From DSNY01 sp016861185 (GTDB taxonomy: Bacteria; Pseudomonadota; Gammaproteobacteria; Burkholderiales; Burkholderiaceae_F), in contig SZOR01000041.1 in NCBI GenBank assembly GCA_030263275.1, positions 1 through 30,971 on the forward strand: a stretch of 30,971 bases of DNA. The letters are read 5' to 3'. The translations under genes and the position numbers were made by a program. This document shows, one piece after another, positions 8,343 to 15,822 of this stretch. The notes beneath the pieces were generated by a model. That model saw only the letters and a program-made list of their open reading frames with translations, was not told where the DNA came from and ran no database searches. Position 1 is the stretch's first letter; each line of letters opens with the position of its first letter.

Positions 8343-9476
8343 TCATTGCCCGGTTTCCCTTGTCTGATCCGCACTCAGTATCCCGAGCGCTTCTTCAGCG
8401 AGGATCGTCGCCTCGTCCACCGGCACCACCCAGACCTGTACAGGACTGTCGGCGCGGCTGATCCGCGCTTCGGTTCCGACCGCGGCGTTGCGCTTCTCGT
8501 CGAGCGCGATGCCGGCCCATTGCATGTCGGCGAGGATGCGCGCGCGGATCGCCGGTGCGTTCTCGCCGACGCCGCCGCCGAACAGGATCGCGTCGGCGCC
8601 GCCGAGCACGGCCAGATACGCGCCGACGTACTTGCGCGCACGGCGGCAGTACATGTCGATCGCAAGCGCGGCGTCGGCATCGTCGCGCGCCAGAAGGCGC
8701 TTCATGTCGGCTTCGCCGGCCACGCCGAGCAGACCGCAGCGGCGGTTCAGCAGGTCCTCGACCGCCTCGGGCGCAAGCCGCTCGTGGCGCTGCAAGAACG
8801 TGACCAGCCCCGGATCCAGGTCGCCCGGGCGCGTCGCCATCATCAGGCCCTCGAGCGCAGTGAACCCCATCGAGGTGTCGCGTGCAGATCCGCGCTCGAT
8901 TGCGGCCATCGAGCAGCCGGCGCCAAGCTGCAGCGAGATCGTACGACCCCCGTCGAACAACAGCGGGCGCTCCTGAAGGCTCAGTTCGCACCAGCGCCGC
9001 CACATCGCCCGATGCGCGATGCCGTGAAAGCCGTAGCGTCTTATGCCGTGGCGCCGACACAGGTCGCGCGGCAGCGCATAGGCCGCAGCCGCCGGCGGCA
9101 GCGATGCGAAAAACGCGGTGTCGAAAACGGCGACCTGCGGCACGGCGTCGCCGAAAACGGTTCGGCACGCCGCGATCCAGCGCAGCGCCTGGGGATTGTG
9201 CAGCGGCGCGAGCACAGCGACCCGCGCGATTTCGGCCTCGACCTCGGCATCGATGCGGCAGGTACTCGTCAGGCGCTGCCCGCCGTGCACGATCCGATGC
9301 GCGATCGCGCCGATCTCGTCGATGCCGTTGTCGGCGACGAACCCGCGCAGCTGCGCCTCGGGCACGCCATTCGTGCCGGCATCGCGCCAATCGATGCGAC
9401 TCTTCAGTGGCGGCGCGTGCGCGAAAGCGGCGAGCCGGACCGATGAGCTTCCGCTGTTGACTGTCAGGACGTTCAT
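8343..9476 (-). CDS. ackA: Acetate kinase-like acyl kinase, divergent
   Basis: 377 residues (typical AckA about 400). ATG 9476 is chosen because the protein there begins MNVLTVNSGSSSVRLA, the canonical N-terminal phosphate loop. Family residues seen: N7, HRIVHGG (60-66, R61), D119 in VFDTAFF, FHGIAH (H151), TSMGFTALEGLMMATRPGDLDPG (201-223, R216), GGGVGENA (300-307) and E355 in PVDEA. The reaction would be acetyl-phosphate + ADP to acetate + ATP, using acetyl-phosphate from the phosphoketolase encoded upstream. Oddity: the usual CHLGNG nucleotide-phosphate loop reads LQLGAG (Q183, A186; bases 8919-8930). The start overlaps the stop of a tiny upstream ORF by 4 bases (ATGA). Alternatives are another acyl kinase or an altered phosphoryl donor. 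Confidence 0.88.
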   Translation of the reverse strand: MNVLTVNSGSSSVRLAAFAHAPPLKSRIDWRDAGTNGVPEAQLRGFVADNGIDEIGAIAHRIVHGGQRLTSTCRIDAEVEAEIARVAVLAPLHNPQALRWIAACRTVFGDAVPQVAVFDTAFFASLPPAAAAYALPRDLCRRHGIRRYGFHGIAHRAMWRRWCELSLQERPLLFDGGRTISLQLGAGCSMAAIERGSARDTSMGFTALEGLMMATRPGDLDPGLVTFLQRHERLAPEAVEDLLNRRCGLLGVAGEADMKRLLARDDADAALAIDMYCRRARKYVGAYLAVLGGADAILFGGGVGENAPAIRARILADMQWAGIALDEKRNAAVGTEARISRADSPVQVWVVPVDEATILAEEALGILSADQTRETGQ

Positions 9477-9607
9477 TGCATCGGGTCGCGCGTTGGCCCG
9501 TCTCCACCGCCCGGCCCGCGGGCCAGGATGTCGGGACAGCGCACGAGCACGTGCTCGATCGACCGGAGCGCGGGCATTCCGCGGAACCACCGGGGGTTGT
9601 GGAGCAC
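9473..9607 (-). CDS. Possible tiny ORF overlapping the acetate kinase start (44 aa, GTG start)
   Basis: An open stretch directly after the DUF302 stop, in the same frame, runs 53 codons to a TGA that overlaps the ackA ATG (ATGA, 9473-9476). GTG at 9607 is one possible start. Third codon positions are almost all G or C, as in the real genes around it, and the translated product (LHNPRWFRGMPALRSIEH then LVRCPDIL) looks protein-like rather than random. I do not recognise it. It may be a translational-coupling leader for ackA or the remnant of a decayed gene. No clear ribosome-binding site is visible. Confidence 0.3.
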   Translation of the reverse strand: MLHNPRWFRGMPALRSIEHVLVRCPDILARGPGGGDGPTRDPMQ

Positions 9608-9634
9608 AGCGACCTTCGCGCGCGGCGAGTGCGT

Positions 9635-10030
9635 TCAGATCGTGACCAGCCGGTCGCGCACGCGTTCGAGCCGCGCGCGCACCTCGCGCGCGATGCCGGC
9701 GATCTCCGCGTTGTCGGTCAGGCGCAGCACGGCGATCGGATCCATGAAGCCGACCGTTATCGTCCTGTCCGCTTCTTCGCGGACCACGACGTTGCAGGGC
9801 AGAAGCAGCCCGATATCGGGATCGGCCGTCAGCGCGCGATGCGCGAAGGGCGGATTGCACGCGCCCAGAATCCGGTAGGGCCGGCCGTCGACGCCGAGCT
9901 TTTCCTTCAGCGTCTTCTGCACGTCGATGTCGGCGAGGACGCCGAATCCTTCGGTTTTCAGCGTCTCGGTCACGCGTGTCACCGCGTCGGAGAAGCGCTC
10001 GCCTTTCAGTTGCACGTTGAAGCCGTACAT
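9635..10030 (-). CDS. DUF302-domain protein
   Basis: 131 residues. ATG 10030 follows AGGAAGGA at good spacing; upstream in-frame ATGs lack this. The whole protein is one DUF302 domain, with the conserved ACNPPFAHRAL segment (Cys plus PP) and LLPCNVVV, and a helical C-terminus. There is no signal peptide. DUF302 proteins occur beside copper, sulfur-oxidation and stress genes; their biochemical function is unestablished, and the two conserved Cys suggest metal or redox chemistry. Here it lies between an exported helical protein and the acetate kinase. Confidence 0.9.
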   Translation of the reverse strand: MYGFNVQLKGERFSDAVTRVTETLKTEGFGVLADIDVQKTLKEKLGVDGRPYRILGACNPPFAHRALTADPDIGLLLPCNVVVREEADRTITVGFMDPIAVLRLTDNAEIAGIAREVRARLERVRDRLVTI

Positions 10031-10110
10031 GGTCCTTCCTTTCGCTGTCGTGTATGCCGGGTTGTTCCGTCGCCCGGCCAGGTGTGCATCGCTGCCGGCC
10101 GCATCCGGTG

Positions 10111-10554
10111 TTATCGGCACGAAGCCGCCTCGTTCCGGGTAGCCTCGTCGAGCATGTCCAGCGCCATCGCGGCCAGGTCGGCGAGCATTCGTTGCCGGTT
10201 TGCCAGATCGCGGTCGGAGACGATGCGCCCTTTGTCGACGTCCTCGACCATCTGCAGCGCCATCGCGTGCAGTCCGGCCATCGTCTGGCGCAGATCCAGC
10301 AGGTGCTCCTTGATCAGCTTCTGGCGCGCTGAAGGATCGGTGGTTTGCGCGATCCGTTCCATTTGTGCCTTCAGTCGGTTCATCTCCGCGTGCAGCGCGT
10401 CCATTCCTTTGGCCATGCGCGTGTCGGCGCGCAGCCCCACGCCGGCAGTCGTGGCGTCATGCGAACCGGCAAGCGCCGCCGCCGGACCAAGCACGATCGG
10501 GAGGATCGCGGCCTGCACCAGCGCGAACAGTCGTCCCGATTGACCGGCTTTCAT
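10111..10554 (-). CDS. Exported helical protein of unknown function
   Basis: 147 residues. ATG 10554 is preceded by GAGGAGAA. An N-terminal signal peptide (KAGQSGR, hydrophobic core, then AALAG; cleavage near residue 29) implies periplasmic location. The mature part is almost wholly helical, Met/Leu-rich and charged, with R-x-KLIKEHLLDLRQTMAGLHAM as its core. It resembles in pattern the Met-rich exported protein at 28530-28907 (KLLQEHMDLMGQMMKQM), so the two may be distant paralogues of a Spy-like or metal-buffering family (inference). The mature domain has no Cys except the penultimate residue. It lies 110 bases downstream of the DUF2934 gene. Confidence 0.8.
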   Translation of the reverse strand: MKAGQSGRLFALVQAAILPIVLGPAAALAGSHDATTAGVGLRADTRMAKGMDALHAEMNRLKAQMERIAQTTDPSARQKLIKEHLLDLRQTMAGLHAMALQMVEDVDKGRIVSDRDLANRQRMLADLAAMALDMLDEATRNEAASCR

Positions 10555-10664
10555 GGCGTTCTCCTCGTCGCGAGGCAAGATCCCTTCCTCGACTTCGCAG
10601 TGCCAGTGGGCGAACCGCTGCCTCATGGCGGTAAAGCGGCTTTTCCGCGGCGGCGCCCGTCGGT

Positions 10665-10949
10665 CTATTCGTGAGCGCCGGGGCTCTGCAAGCCCGCTTC
10701 GACTTCGGCTTCGGCACGAAGCCAGTCGTCGAGCTCGCAGCCGGGGGCGAAGCCGCGGCGTTCGGCAAGGTAATAGGCGGCCACCGCGATCCGCTCCGGT
10801 TTCGCCTGCGCGTCGATGGGGCGCGCCGCCTCGTTCTCGCGTTGCTCGCGCGCGGCCTGCGCCGGGGCCGGCGAGGGTGCCGCGGATCGCTGCGGGTCAC
10901 TCGCCGCGCCGGCGCGGCGACTGGATCGGCTGCGTTCGCTGACCTTCAT
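10665..10949 (-). CDS. DUF2934-domain protein
   Basis: 94 residues starting at ATG 10949, directly after a strong GGAGG site and 14 bases after the phosphoketolase stop. The first 50 residues are a low-complexity Arg/Ala/Ser/Glu-rich tail. Residues 52-86 form a DUF2934 domain (RIAVAAYYLAERRGF, then GCELDDWLRAEAE), a small helical motif of unknown function common in proteobacterial stress clusters, often near phosphoketolase and glycogen genes. No membrane segment or signal is present. Confidence 0.88.
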   Translation of the reverse strand: MKVSERSRSSRRAGAASDPQRSAAPSPAPAQAAREQRENEAARPIDAQAKPERIAVAAYYLAERRGFAPGCELDDWLRAEAEVEAGLQSPGAHE

Positions 10950-10963
10950 TGCGACCTCCTTCT

Positions 10964-13357
10964 TCAATACGGCCACGTCCAGTTCCTGATGTCGGGCATG
11001 TCTTCGCCGTGCTCGACGATGTACTGGCGATGCTCGATCAGCTTGTCGCGGACCTTCTGCTTCGCATACGCGGCGAGGTATCCGAGCTTCGGCACGCGGT
11101 CGATGACGTCGGCGACGAGGTGAAAGCGGTCGAGGTCGTTCAGCACTGCCATGTCGAACGGTGTGGTCGTCGTGCCTTCCTCCTTGTAGCCGCGTACGTG
11201 CAGATTCCCGTGGTTCGTGCGGCGATAGGTGAGTCGGTGGATCAGCCAAGGGTAACCGTGGTAGGCGAAGATGATCGGCTTGTCGGTCGTGAACAGCGCA
11301 TCGAAGTCCCGATTCGACAGCCCGTGCGGATGCTCCTCGCGCGGCTGCAACGTCATCAGGTCGACGACGTTGACGACCCGCACCTTGAGTTCGGGCACGT
11401 ATTCGCGCAGCAGCGCCGCTGCGGCGAGCGTCTCGAGCGTCGGCACGTCGCCCGCGCACGCGAGCACGACGTCGGGCTCGCCGCCGATGTCGTTCGATGC
11501 CCACTCCCAGATGCCGATGCCGGCGCTGCAATGCTTGATCGCCGCATCCATGTCCAGCCATTGCGGCGCCGGCTGCTTGCCGGCAACGATCACGTTGACG
11601 AAGTGGCGGCTGCGCAGGCAAGCATCGGCGACGGCGAGCAGCGTGTTCGCATCCGGCGGCAGATACACGCGGATGATGTCGGCCTTCTTGTTGACAACGT
11701 GGTCGATGAAGCCCGGATCCTGATGGCTGAAGCCGTTGTGATCCTGCCGCCAGACGTGCGAAGTGAGCAGATAGTTGAGCGAGGCGATCGGCCGCCGCCA
11801 AGGGATCTCCTTCGTCACCTTCAGCCACTTGGCGTGCTGGTTGAACATCGAGTCGACGATGTGGATGAAGGCCTCGTAGCAGGAGAACAGGCCGTGGCGG
11901 CCGGTCAGCAAATAGCCTTCGAGCCAGCCCTGGCACGTGTGCTCGGACAGGATCTCCATCACGCGGCCGTCGGCCGACAGGTGGTCGTCGAACGGTTCCG
12001 TCGCCGCAAGCCAGGCGCGGTCGGTGACCTCGAACACCGCGCCGAGCCGGTTCGACGCGGTCTCGTCCGGGCCGAACACGCGGAAGTTGCGACCGTCCAG
12101 GTTGAGCTTCATCACGTCGCGCACGAACTCGCCCATCACGCGCGTGGCTTCTGCGACGGCATGCCCCGGGCGCGGGACCGGCACCGCGTAGCCGCGGAAG
12201 TCGGGCATCCTGAGATCCTTCAGCAGCGCCCCGCCGTTGGCGATCGGGTTCGCGCCCATCCGCCGGTTTCCCTTCGGCGCCAGCTCGCGCAGTTCGGCCA
12301 CGAGCCGTCCGTTCTCGTCGAACAACTCGTCCGGCCGGTAACTCTTCATCCACTGTTCGAGGAGCCGGACGTGTGCGGCGTTGGTCGCCATGTCGGCGAA
12401 GGGCACCTGATGGCTGCGCCAGTGGCCCTCGGTCTTCTTGCCGTCCACTTCCTTCGGACCGGTCCATCCCTTCGGCGTGACGAGCACGATCATCGGCCAG
12501 CGCGGTCGAGAGGCGGCCTTGGCATTCCTGCGCGCGTCGCGCTGGATCGCGGCGATTTCGTCGAGCACCGCATCGAGGACGTCGGCCATCCGACGGTGCA
12601 TCGCTTCGGGATCCGATCCCTCGACGAAATGCGGCGCGTAGCCGAAGCCGGCGAGCAGCGACGCAAGCTCCTCGCGCGGAATGCGCGCGAGCACGGTCGG
12701 GTTGGCGATCTTGTAGCCGTTCAGGTGCAGGATCGGCAGCACGGCGCCGTCGGTGACGGGATTGAGGAACTTGTTCGAGTGCCACGCCGCTGCGAGCGGA
12801 CCGGTCTCCGCTTCGCCGTCGCCCACGACGCACGCGACGATCAGGTCCGGATGGTCGAAGGCCGCACCGAAGGCGTGCGCGAGCGCGTAGCCGAGCTCTC
12901 CGCCTTCGTGGATCGACCCCGGTGTCTCGGGCGCCACGTGACTCGGAATGCCGCCGGGAAACGAGAACTGCCGGAACAGGTTCTTCATTCCTTCGGCGTC
13001 CTGCGAGACGTTCGGATAGATCTCGCTGTAGGTCCCTTCGAGGTAGACGTTCGCCACCAGCGCCGGTCCGCCATGTCCCGGACCGGCGACATAGATCATG
13101 TCGAGCTCGCGCGCCTTGATCGCGCGGTTCAGGTGGACGTAGATGAAATTGAGGCCGGGCGTCGTACCCCAATGGCCGAGCAGGCGCGGCTTGATGTGCT
13201 CGAGCTTCAGCGGCTCGCGCAGCAGCGGGTTGTCGTAGAGGTAGATCTGACCGACCGACAGATAGTTCGCCGCGCGCCAGTACGCGTCGATCCGGCGCAG
13301 CTCGTCCGGCGCAATGGCGCCGCGCTGGGTCCGTGGCGGTCCGTTCGGTTTCTGCAT
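10964..13357 (-). CDS. xfp: Phosphoketolase (xylulose-5-P / fructose-6-P), ThDP-dependent
   Basis: 797 residues, the normal length. ATG 13357 is chosen for its AGGAAG site and because family similarity begins there (open frame continues upstream). The enzyme cleaves xylulose-5-phosphate or fructose-6-phosphate with phosphate to acetyl-phosphate plus glyceraldehyde-3-P or erythrose-4-P. Family motifs seen: GHWGTTPGLNF (61-71), GPGHGGP (92-98), SHVAPETPGS (139-148), the ThDP/Mg motif GDGEAETGP (179-187) and HLNGYKI. The later QDHNGFSHQDPGF block and the C-terminal transketolase-like part are intact. Cytoplasmic. Upstream is glucan phosphorylase and downstream in the same series is acetate kinase, giving an ATP-yielding route from stored glucan. 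Confidence 0.95.
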   Translation of the reverse strand: MQKPNGPPRTQRGAIAPDELRRIDAYWRAANYLSVGQIYLYDNPLLREPLKLEHIKPRLLGHWGTTPGLNFIYVHLNRAIKARELDMIYVAGPGHGGPALVANVYLEGTYSEIYPNVSQDAEGMKNLFRQFSFPGGIPSHVAPETPGSIHEGGELGYALAHAFGAAFDHPDLIVACVVGDGEAETGPLAAAWHSNKFLNPVTDGAVLPILHLNGYKIANPTVLARIPREELASLLAGFGYAPHFVEGSDPEAMHRRMADVLDAVLDEIAAIQRDARRNAKAASRPRWPMIVLVTPKGWTGPKEVDGKKTEGHWRSHQVPFADMATNAAHVRLLEQWMKSYRPDELFDENGRLVAELRELAPKGNRRMGANPIANGGALLKDLRMPDFRGYAVPVPRPGHAVAEATRVMGEFVRDVMKLNLDGRNFRVFGPDETASNRLGAVFEVTDRAWLAATEPFDDHLSADGRVMEILSEHTCQGWLEGYLLTGRHGLFSCYEAFIHIVDSMFNQHAKWLKVTKEIPWRRPIASLNYLLTSHVWRQDHNGFSHQDPGFIDHVVNKKADIIRVYLPPDANTLLAVADACLRSRHFVNVIVAGKQPAPQWLDMDAAIKHCSAGIGIWEWASNDIGGEPDVVLACAGDVPTLETLAAAALLREYVPELKVRVVNVVDLMTLQPREEHPHGLSNRDFDALFTTDKPIIFAYHGYPWLIHRLTYRRTNHGNLHVRGYKEEGTTTTPFDMAVLNDLDRFHLVADVIDRVPKLGYLAAYAKQKVRDKLIEHRQYIVEHGEDMPDIRNWTWPY

Positions 13358-13386
13358 GGCGACTTCCTTGCCGCGACGTGCCGCGC

Positions 13387-15084
13387 TCAGCGCAGATACG
13401 CTTCGGCCGCATAGCGGCGCATCATCCGGTGGCTGTTGAAGAAATAGGCGTTGCGGCTGATCGCGCCCTTCATGATCGCGATCCAACCCGCCCGATCGCG
13501 GTGATAAAGCGGCAGCACCTTCTGCTCGAGCTTGTCGTAAAGAAGCGCGGCGTCGCGGGCGTTGTCGGAATCGGATTCGCCGCCGACCGCCCAGCCGGTG
13601 ACATCTTCGATGCATCCTTCCAGCCACCAGCCGTCCAGCACGCTCAGATTGGGTACGCCGTTCAGCGCCGCCTTCATCCCGCTCGTGCCGGACGCTTCGA
13701 GCGGCCGTTGCGGCGTATTGATCCACACGTCGGCACCCGAGACGAGCAGCCGCGCGAGGTCCATCGAGTAATCGGGCAGGAAAACGACCGGCACGTCGCC
13801 TTCCAATTCGCGCGCCCAGCCGTGCAGCCGCTCGATCAGGCGCTTGCCGCCTTCATCGCGCGGATGCGCTTTGCCCGCCAGCACGATCTGGAACGGATGA
13901 CGCCCGGCGATCGCCTTGAGGCGGGCGAGGTCCGAGAAGAGCAGATCGGCGCGCTTGTAGTCGGTCATTCGCCGCGCGAAGCCGAGCAGCGGAAGCGCGG
14001 AATCGAGCAGCGGGCCGCCGAGCGCGCGAATGCGCTCGAGCAACGCGCGTTTGGCCGCGGCGTGCGCTTCCCGGATCTCCTCGTCCGGAATCCGGTCGGC
14101 GCGGACGAGCAGCTCCGGTTCATGGCACCAGCGCGGCAGATGGGCGTCGTAGAGCCTGCGGAAGCTGTCGCAGGCCCAGGTCCACGGGTGCACGCCGTTC
14201 GTCACCGCATGCACGCGATAGCCCGGAAACATGTGCCGCGACACCTCCGCATGCCGCCGCGCGACGCCGTTGACGTACTCGCTCAGATTGAGCGCGAGCC
14301 GCGTCATGTTGAGCCGGTCGTTCCCGGCGAGCGCGCGCAACTGCTCCGGCTCGACGTAATCGCCGAGCAGCCGGCCGGCCAGCTCGTAGGCGAACTGATC
14401 GTGTCCAGCTTCGACCGGCGTATGCGTGGTGAACACGCAGCGCTGCCGCACCGCGGGCACGTCGTAATGCACGCCCGGCGTCCCCGCTTCGTCGGGCGTG
14501 TGGGCCAGCCGCCGCAGGAGCTCCAGCGTAAGCAGCGCAGCGTGTCCCTCGTTCAAGTGGTACTTGCGGATGCGGAATCCGAGCGCACCGAGCATCCGGA
14601 CGCCGCCGATTCCGAGCACCATCTCCTGCCTCAACCGGTACACCTCGTCGCCGCCGTAGAGGAAGTGCGTGATCCGCCGATCGTCGGGATGGTTCTCGTC
14701 CAGATCGGTATCGAGCAGGATCACCGGCGCCGCGCCGCCCCTGTGGCCTTCGACCACGTAAAGCCAGCCGCCCACCCACGCTTCGCGACCCTCGATGGTG
14801 AGGGCGATCTTCGCGGTGAGCCGGCGCGCCCATTGCTCCGGCTGCCACGGGGCGGGCAGCTCGATCTGGCGGCCGTCGGCGATCTGCTGCCTGAAGTAGC
14901 CGGCGCGGCTGGCGAGCGTGACGCCGACCATCGGCAGTTCCAGATCGGCCGCCGTCCGCATCGTGTCGCCGGCGAGAACGCCGAGCCCGCCGCTGTAGGT
15001 CGGGATCTCGTCGCGCAGCGCAATCTCCATCGAGAAGTAGGCGATGCGCGGTTCGAGCACGAAGGCTTCGACCTGGGTGGTCAC
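13387..15084 (-). CDS. glgP: Short alpha-glucan phosphorylase (glycogen phosphorylase family, PLP enzyme)
   Basis: 565 residues, much shorter than the 800 or more of classical GlgP but like the compact alpha-glucan phosphorylase branch. Start is GTG 15084, overlapping the upstream methyltransferase stop (GTGA). It releases glucose-1-phosphate from alpha-1,4-glucans. Motifs: AYFSMEIAL (15-23), SGGLGVLAGD (31-40), HLNEGHAA (176-183), TTHTPVEAGHD (219-229), RRMTDYKR (371-378) and the PLP-lysine region EASGTSGMKAALNG (463-476, K471). Cytoplasmic. It feeds hexose phosphate toward the phosphoketolase encoded 29 bases downstream. Family certain; true glucan substrate inferred. Confidence 0.93.
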   Translation of the reverse strand: MTTQVEAFVLEPRIAYFSMEIALRDEIPTYSGGLGVLAGDTMRTAADLELPMVGVTLASRAGYFRQQIADGRQIELPAPWQPEQWARRLTAKIALTIEGREAWVGGWLYVVEGHRGGAAPVILLDTDLDENHPDDRRITHFLYGGDEVYRLRQEMVLGIGGVRMLGALGFRIRKYHLNEGHAALLTLELLRRLAHTPDEAGTPGVHYDVPAVRQRCVFTTHTPVEAGHDQFAYELAGRLLGDYVEPEQLRALAGNDRLNMTRLALNLSEYVNGVARRHAEVSRHMFPGYRVHAVTNGVHPWTWACDSFRRLYDAHLPRWCHEPELLVRADRIPDEEIREAHAAAKRALLERIRALGGPLLDSALPLLGFARRMTDYKRADLLFSDLARLKAIAGRHPFQIVLAGKAHPRDEGGKRLIERLHGWARELEGDVPVVFLPDYSMDLARLLVSGADVWINTPQRPLEASGTSGMKAALNGVPNLSVLDGWWLEGCIEDVTGWAVGGESDSDNARDAALLYDKLEQKVLPLYHRDRAGWIAIMKGAISRNAYFFNSHRMMRRYAAEAYLR

Positions 15085-15794
15085 GGCACCGCGCTCCGAT
15101 GAGACGACCTGCCGCCGGCAGCTCTCTGCTTCACGTTCGGCCTGACGGCGCGATACAGCGACAGGGTCCCGAGGACGGTCGAAAACGTCCGCCGTTCGGA
15201 TACCTCCGAGAAGCCGGCACGCCGAAACAGCTCGACGAGCCGTCCTTCGACGTTGTCCCCGGTGTTTTCGAATCCGTCGAGCACCTGAACCGCGAGATAC
15301 GCCGCGCGCATCGACGGCCCCGTGGCGCGTCCCCAGTCGGCGACGTGCAACTGCCCGCCGGGACGTATCACGCGATACAGCTCACGTGCGGTGCGCTGCT
15401 TGTCGCGCCAGGAAAGATGGTGGAAGAACAGGCTCGAAAGAACCCGGTCGAACGACGCGTCGGGATACGGCAGGCTGAACGAGAGTCCGCGGTCGAAGTC
15501 GATCGCGGCGTTCGCCTCTTTCGCCTTGCGCACCGCGATCGCCAGGATGTTCGGATCGCCGTCGATGCCCCGCACGTTGGCGCGCGGGTAGCGCTGCTTG
15601 ATCCAGATCGCCAGCGTCCCCGTCCCGCAAGCCAGATCGAGCACGTCCTGGCGCGGGCCGATGCCGGCTTGTTCGATCAGCGCCGTCTTGAACGTTCTTT
15701 CGCGGGTCGTCATGCGGACGACCAGGTCGTACGCAGGCGTCAGCCAGTGAAAACCCAATGCCGGGACGTACCGCGAATCGCCGGTTTCCGACAT
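15081..15794 (-). CDS. Class I SAM-dependent methyltransferase (UbiE-like)
   Basis: 237 residues. ATG 15794 follows AAAGGAG. Residues 51-60 form the SAM-binding motif VLDLACGTGT, followed by an acidic RGIDGD loop and the post-motif region FDRVLSSLFFHHL. This pattern is common to UbiE/Coq5-type and other small-molecule methyltransferases. The substrate is unknown. It lies 28 bases after FtsH and overlaps the phosphorylase start (GTGA), so it is translated in series. Similar methyltransferases are often annotated in phospholipid or quinone methylation, but nothing in the sequence decides this. Confidence 0.85.
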   Translation of the reverse strand: MSETGDSRYVPALGFHWLTPAYDLVVRMTTRERTFKTALIEQAGIGPRQDVLDLACGTGTLAIWIKQRYPRANVRGIDGDPNILAIAVRKAKEANAAIDFDRGLSFSLPYPDASFDRVLSSLFFHHLSWRDKQRTARELYRVIRPGGQLHVADWGRATGPSMRAAYLAVQVLDGFENTGDNVEGRLVELFRRAGFSEVSERRTFSTVLGTLSLYRAVRPNVKQRAAGGRSSHRSAVP

Positions 15795-15822
15795 GTCGGC
15801 TCCTTTGCGCCTGCCTTCGCCT

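Noticed and set aside
10636..10648. Short GCGG/CCGC hairpin followed by TTTA (minus strand) in the DUF2934 to exported-protein gap
   Set aside because: A 4-bp stem is too weak to call a terminator.
10949..13414. 821-codon plus-strand open frame over phosphoketolase
   Set aside because: Antisense shadow; phosphoketolase motifs on the minus strand are unambiguous.
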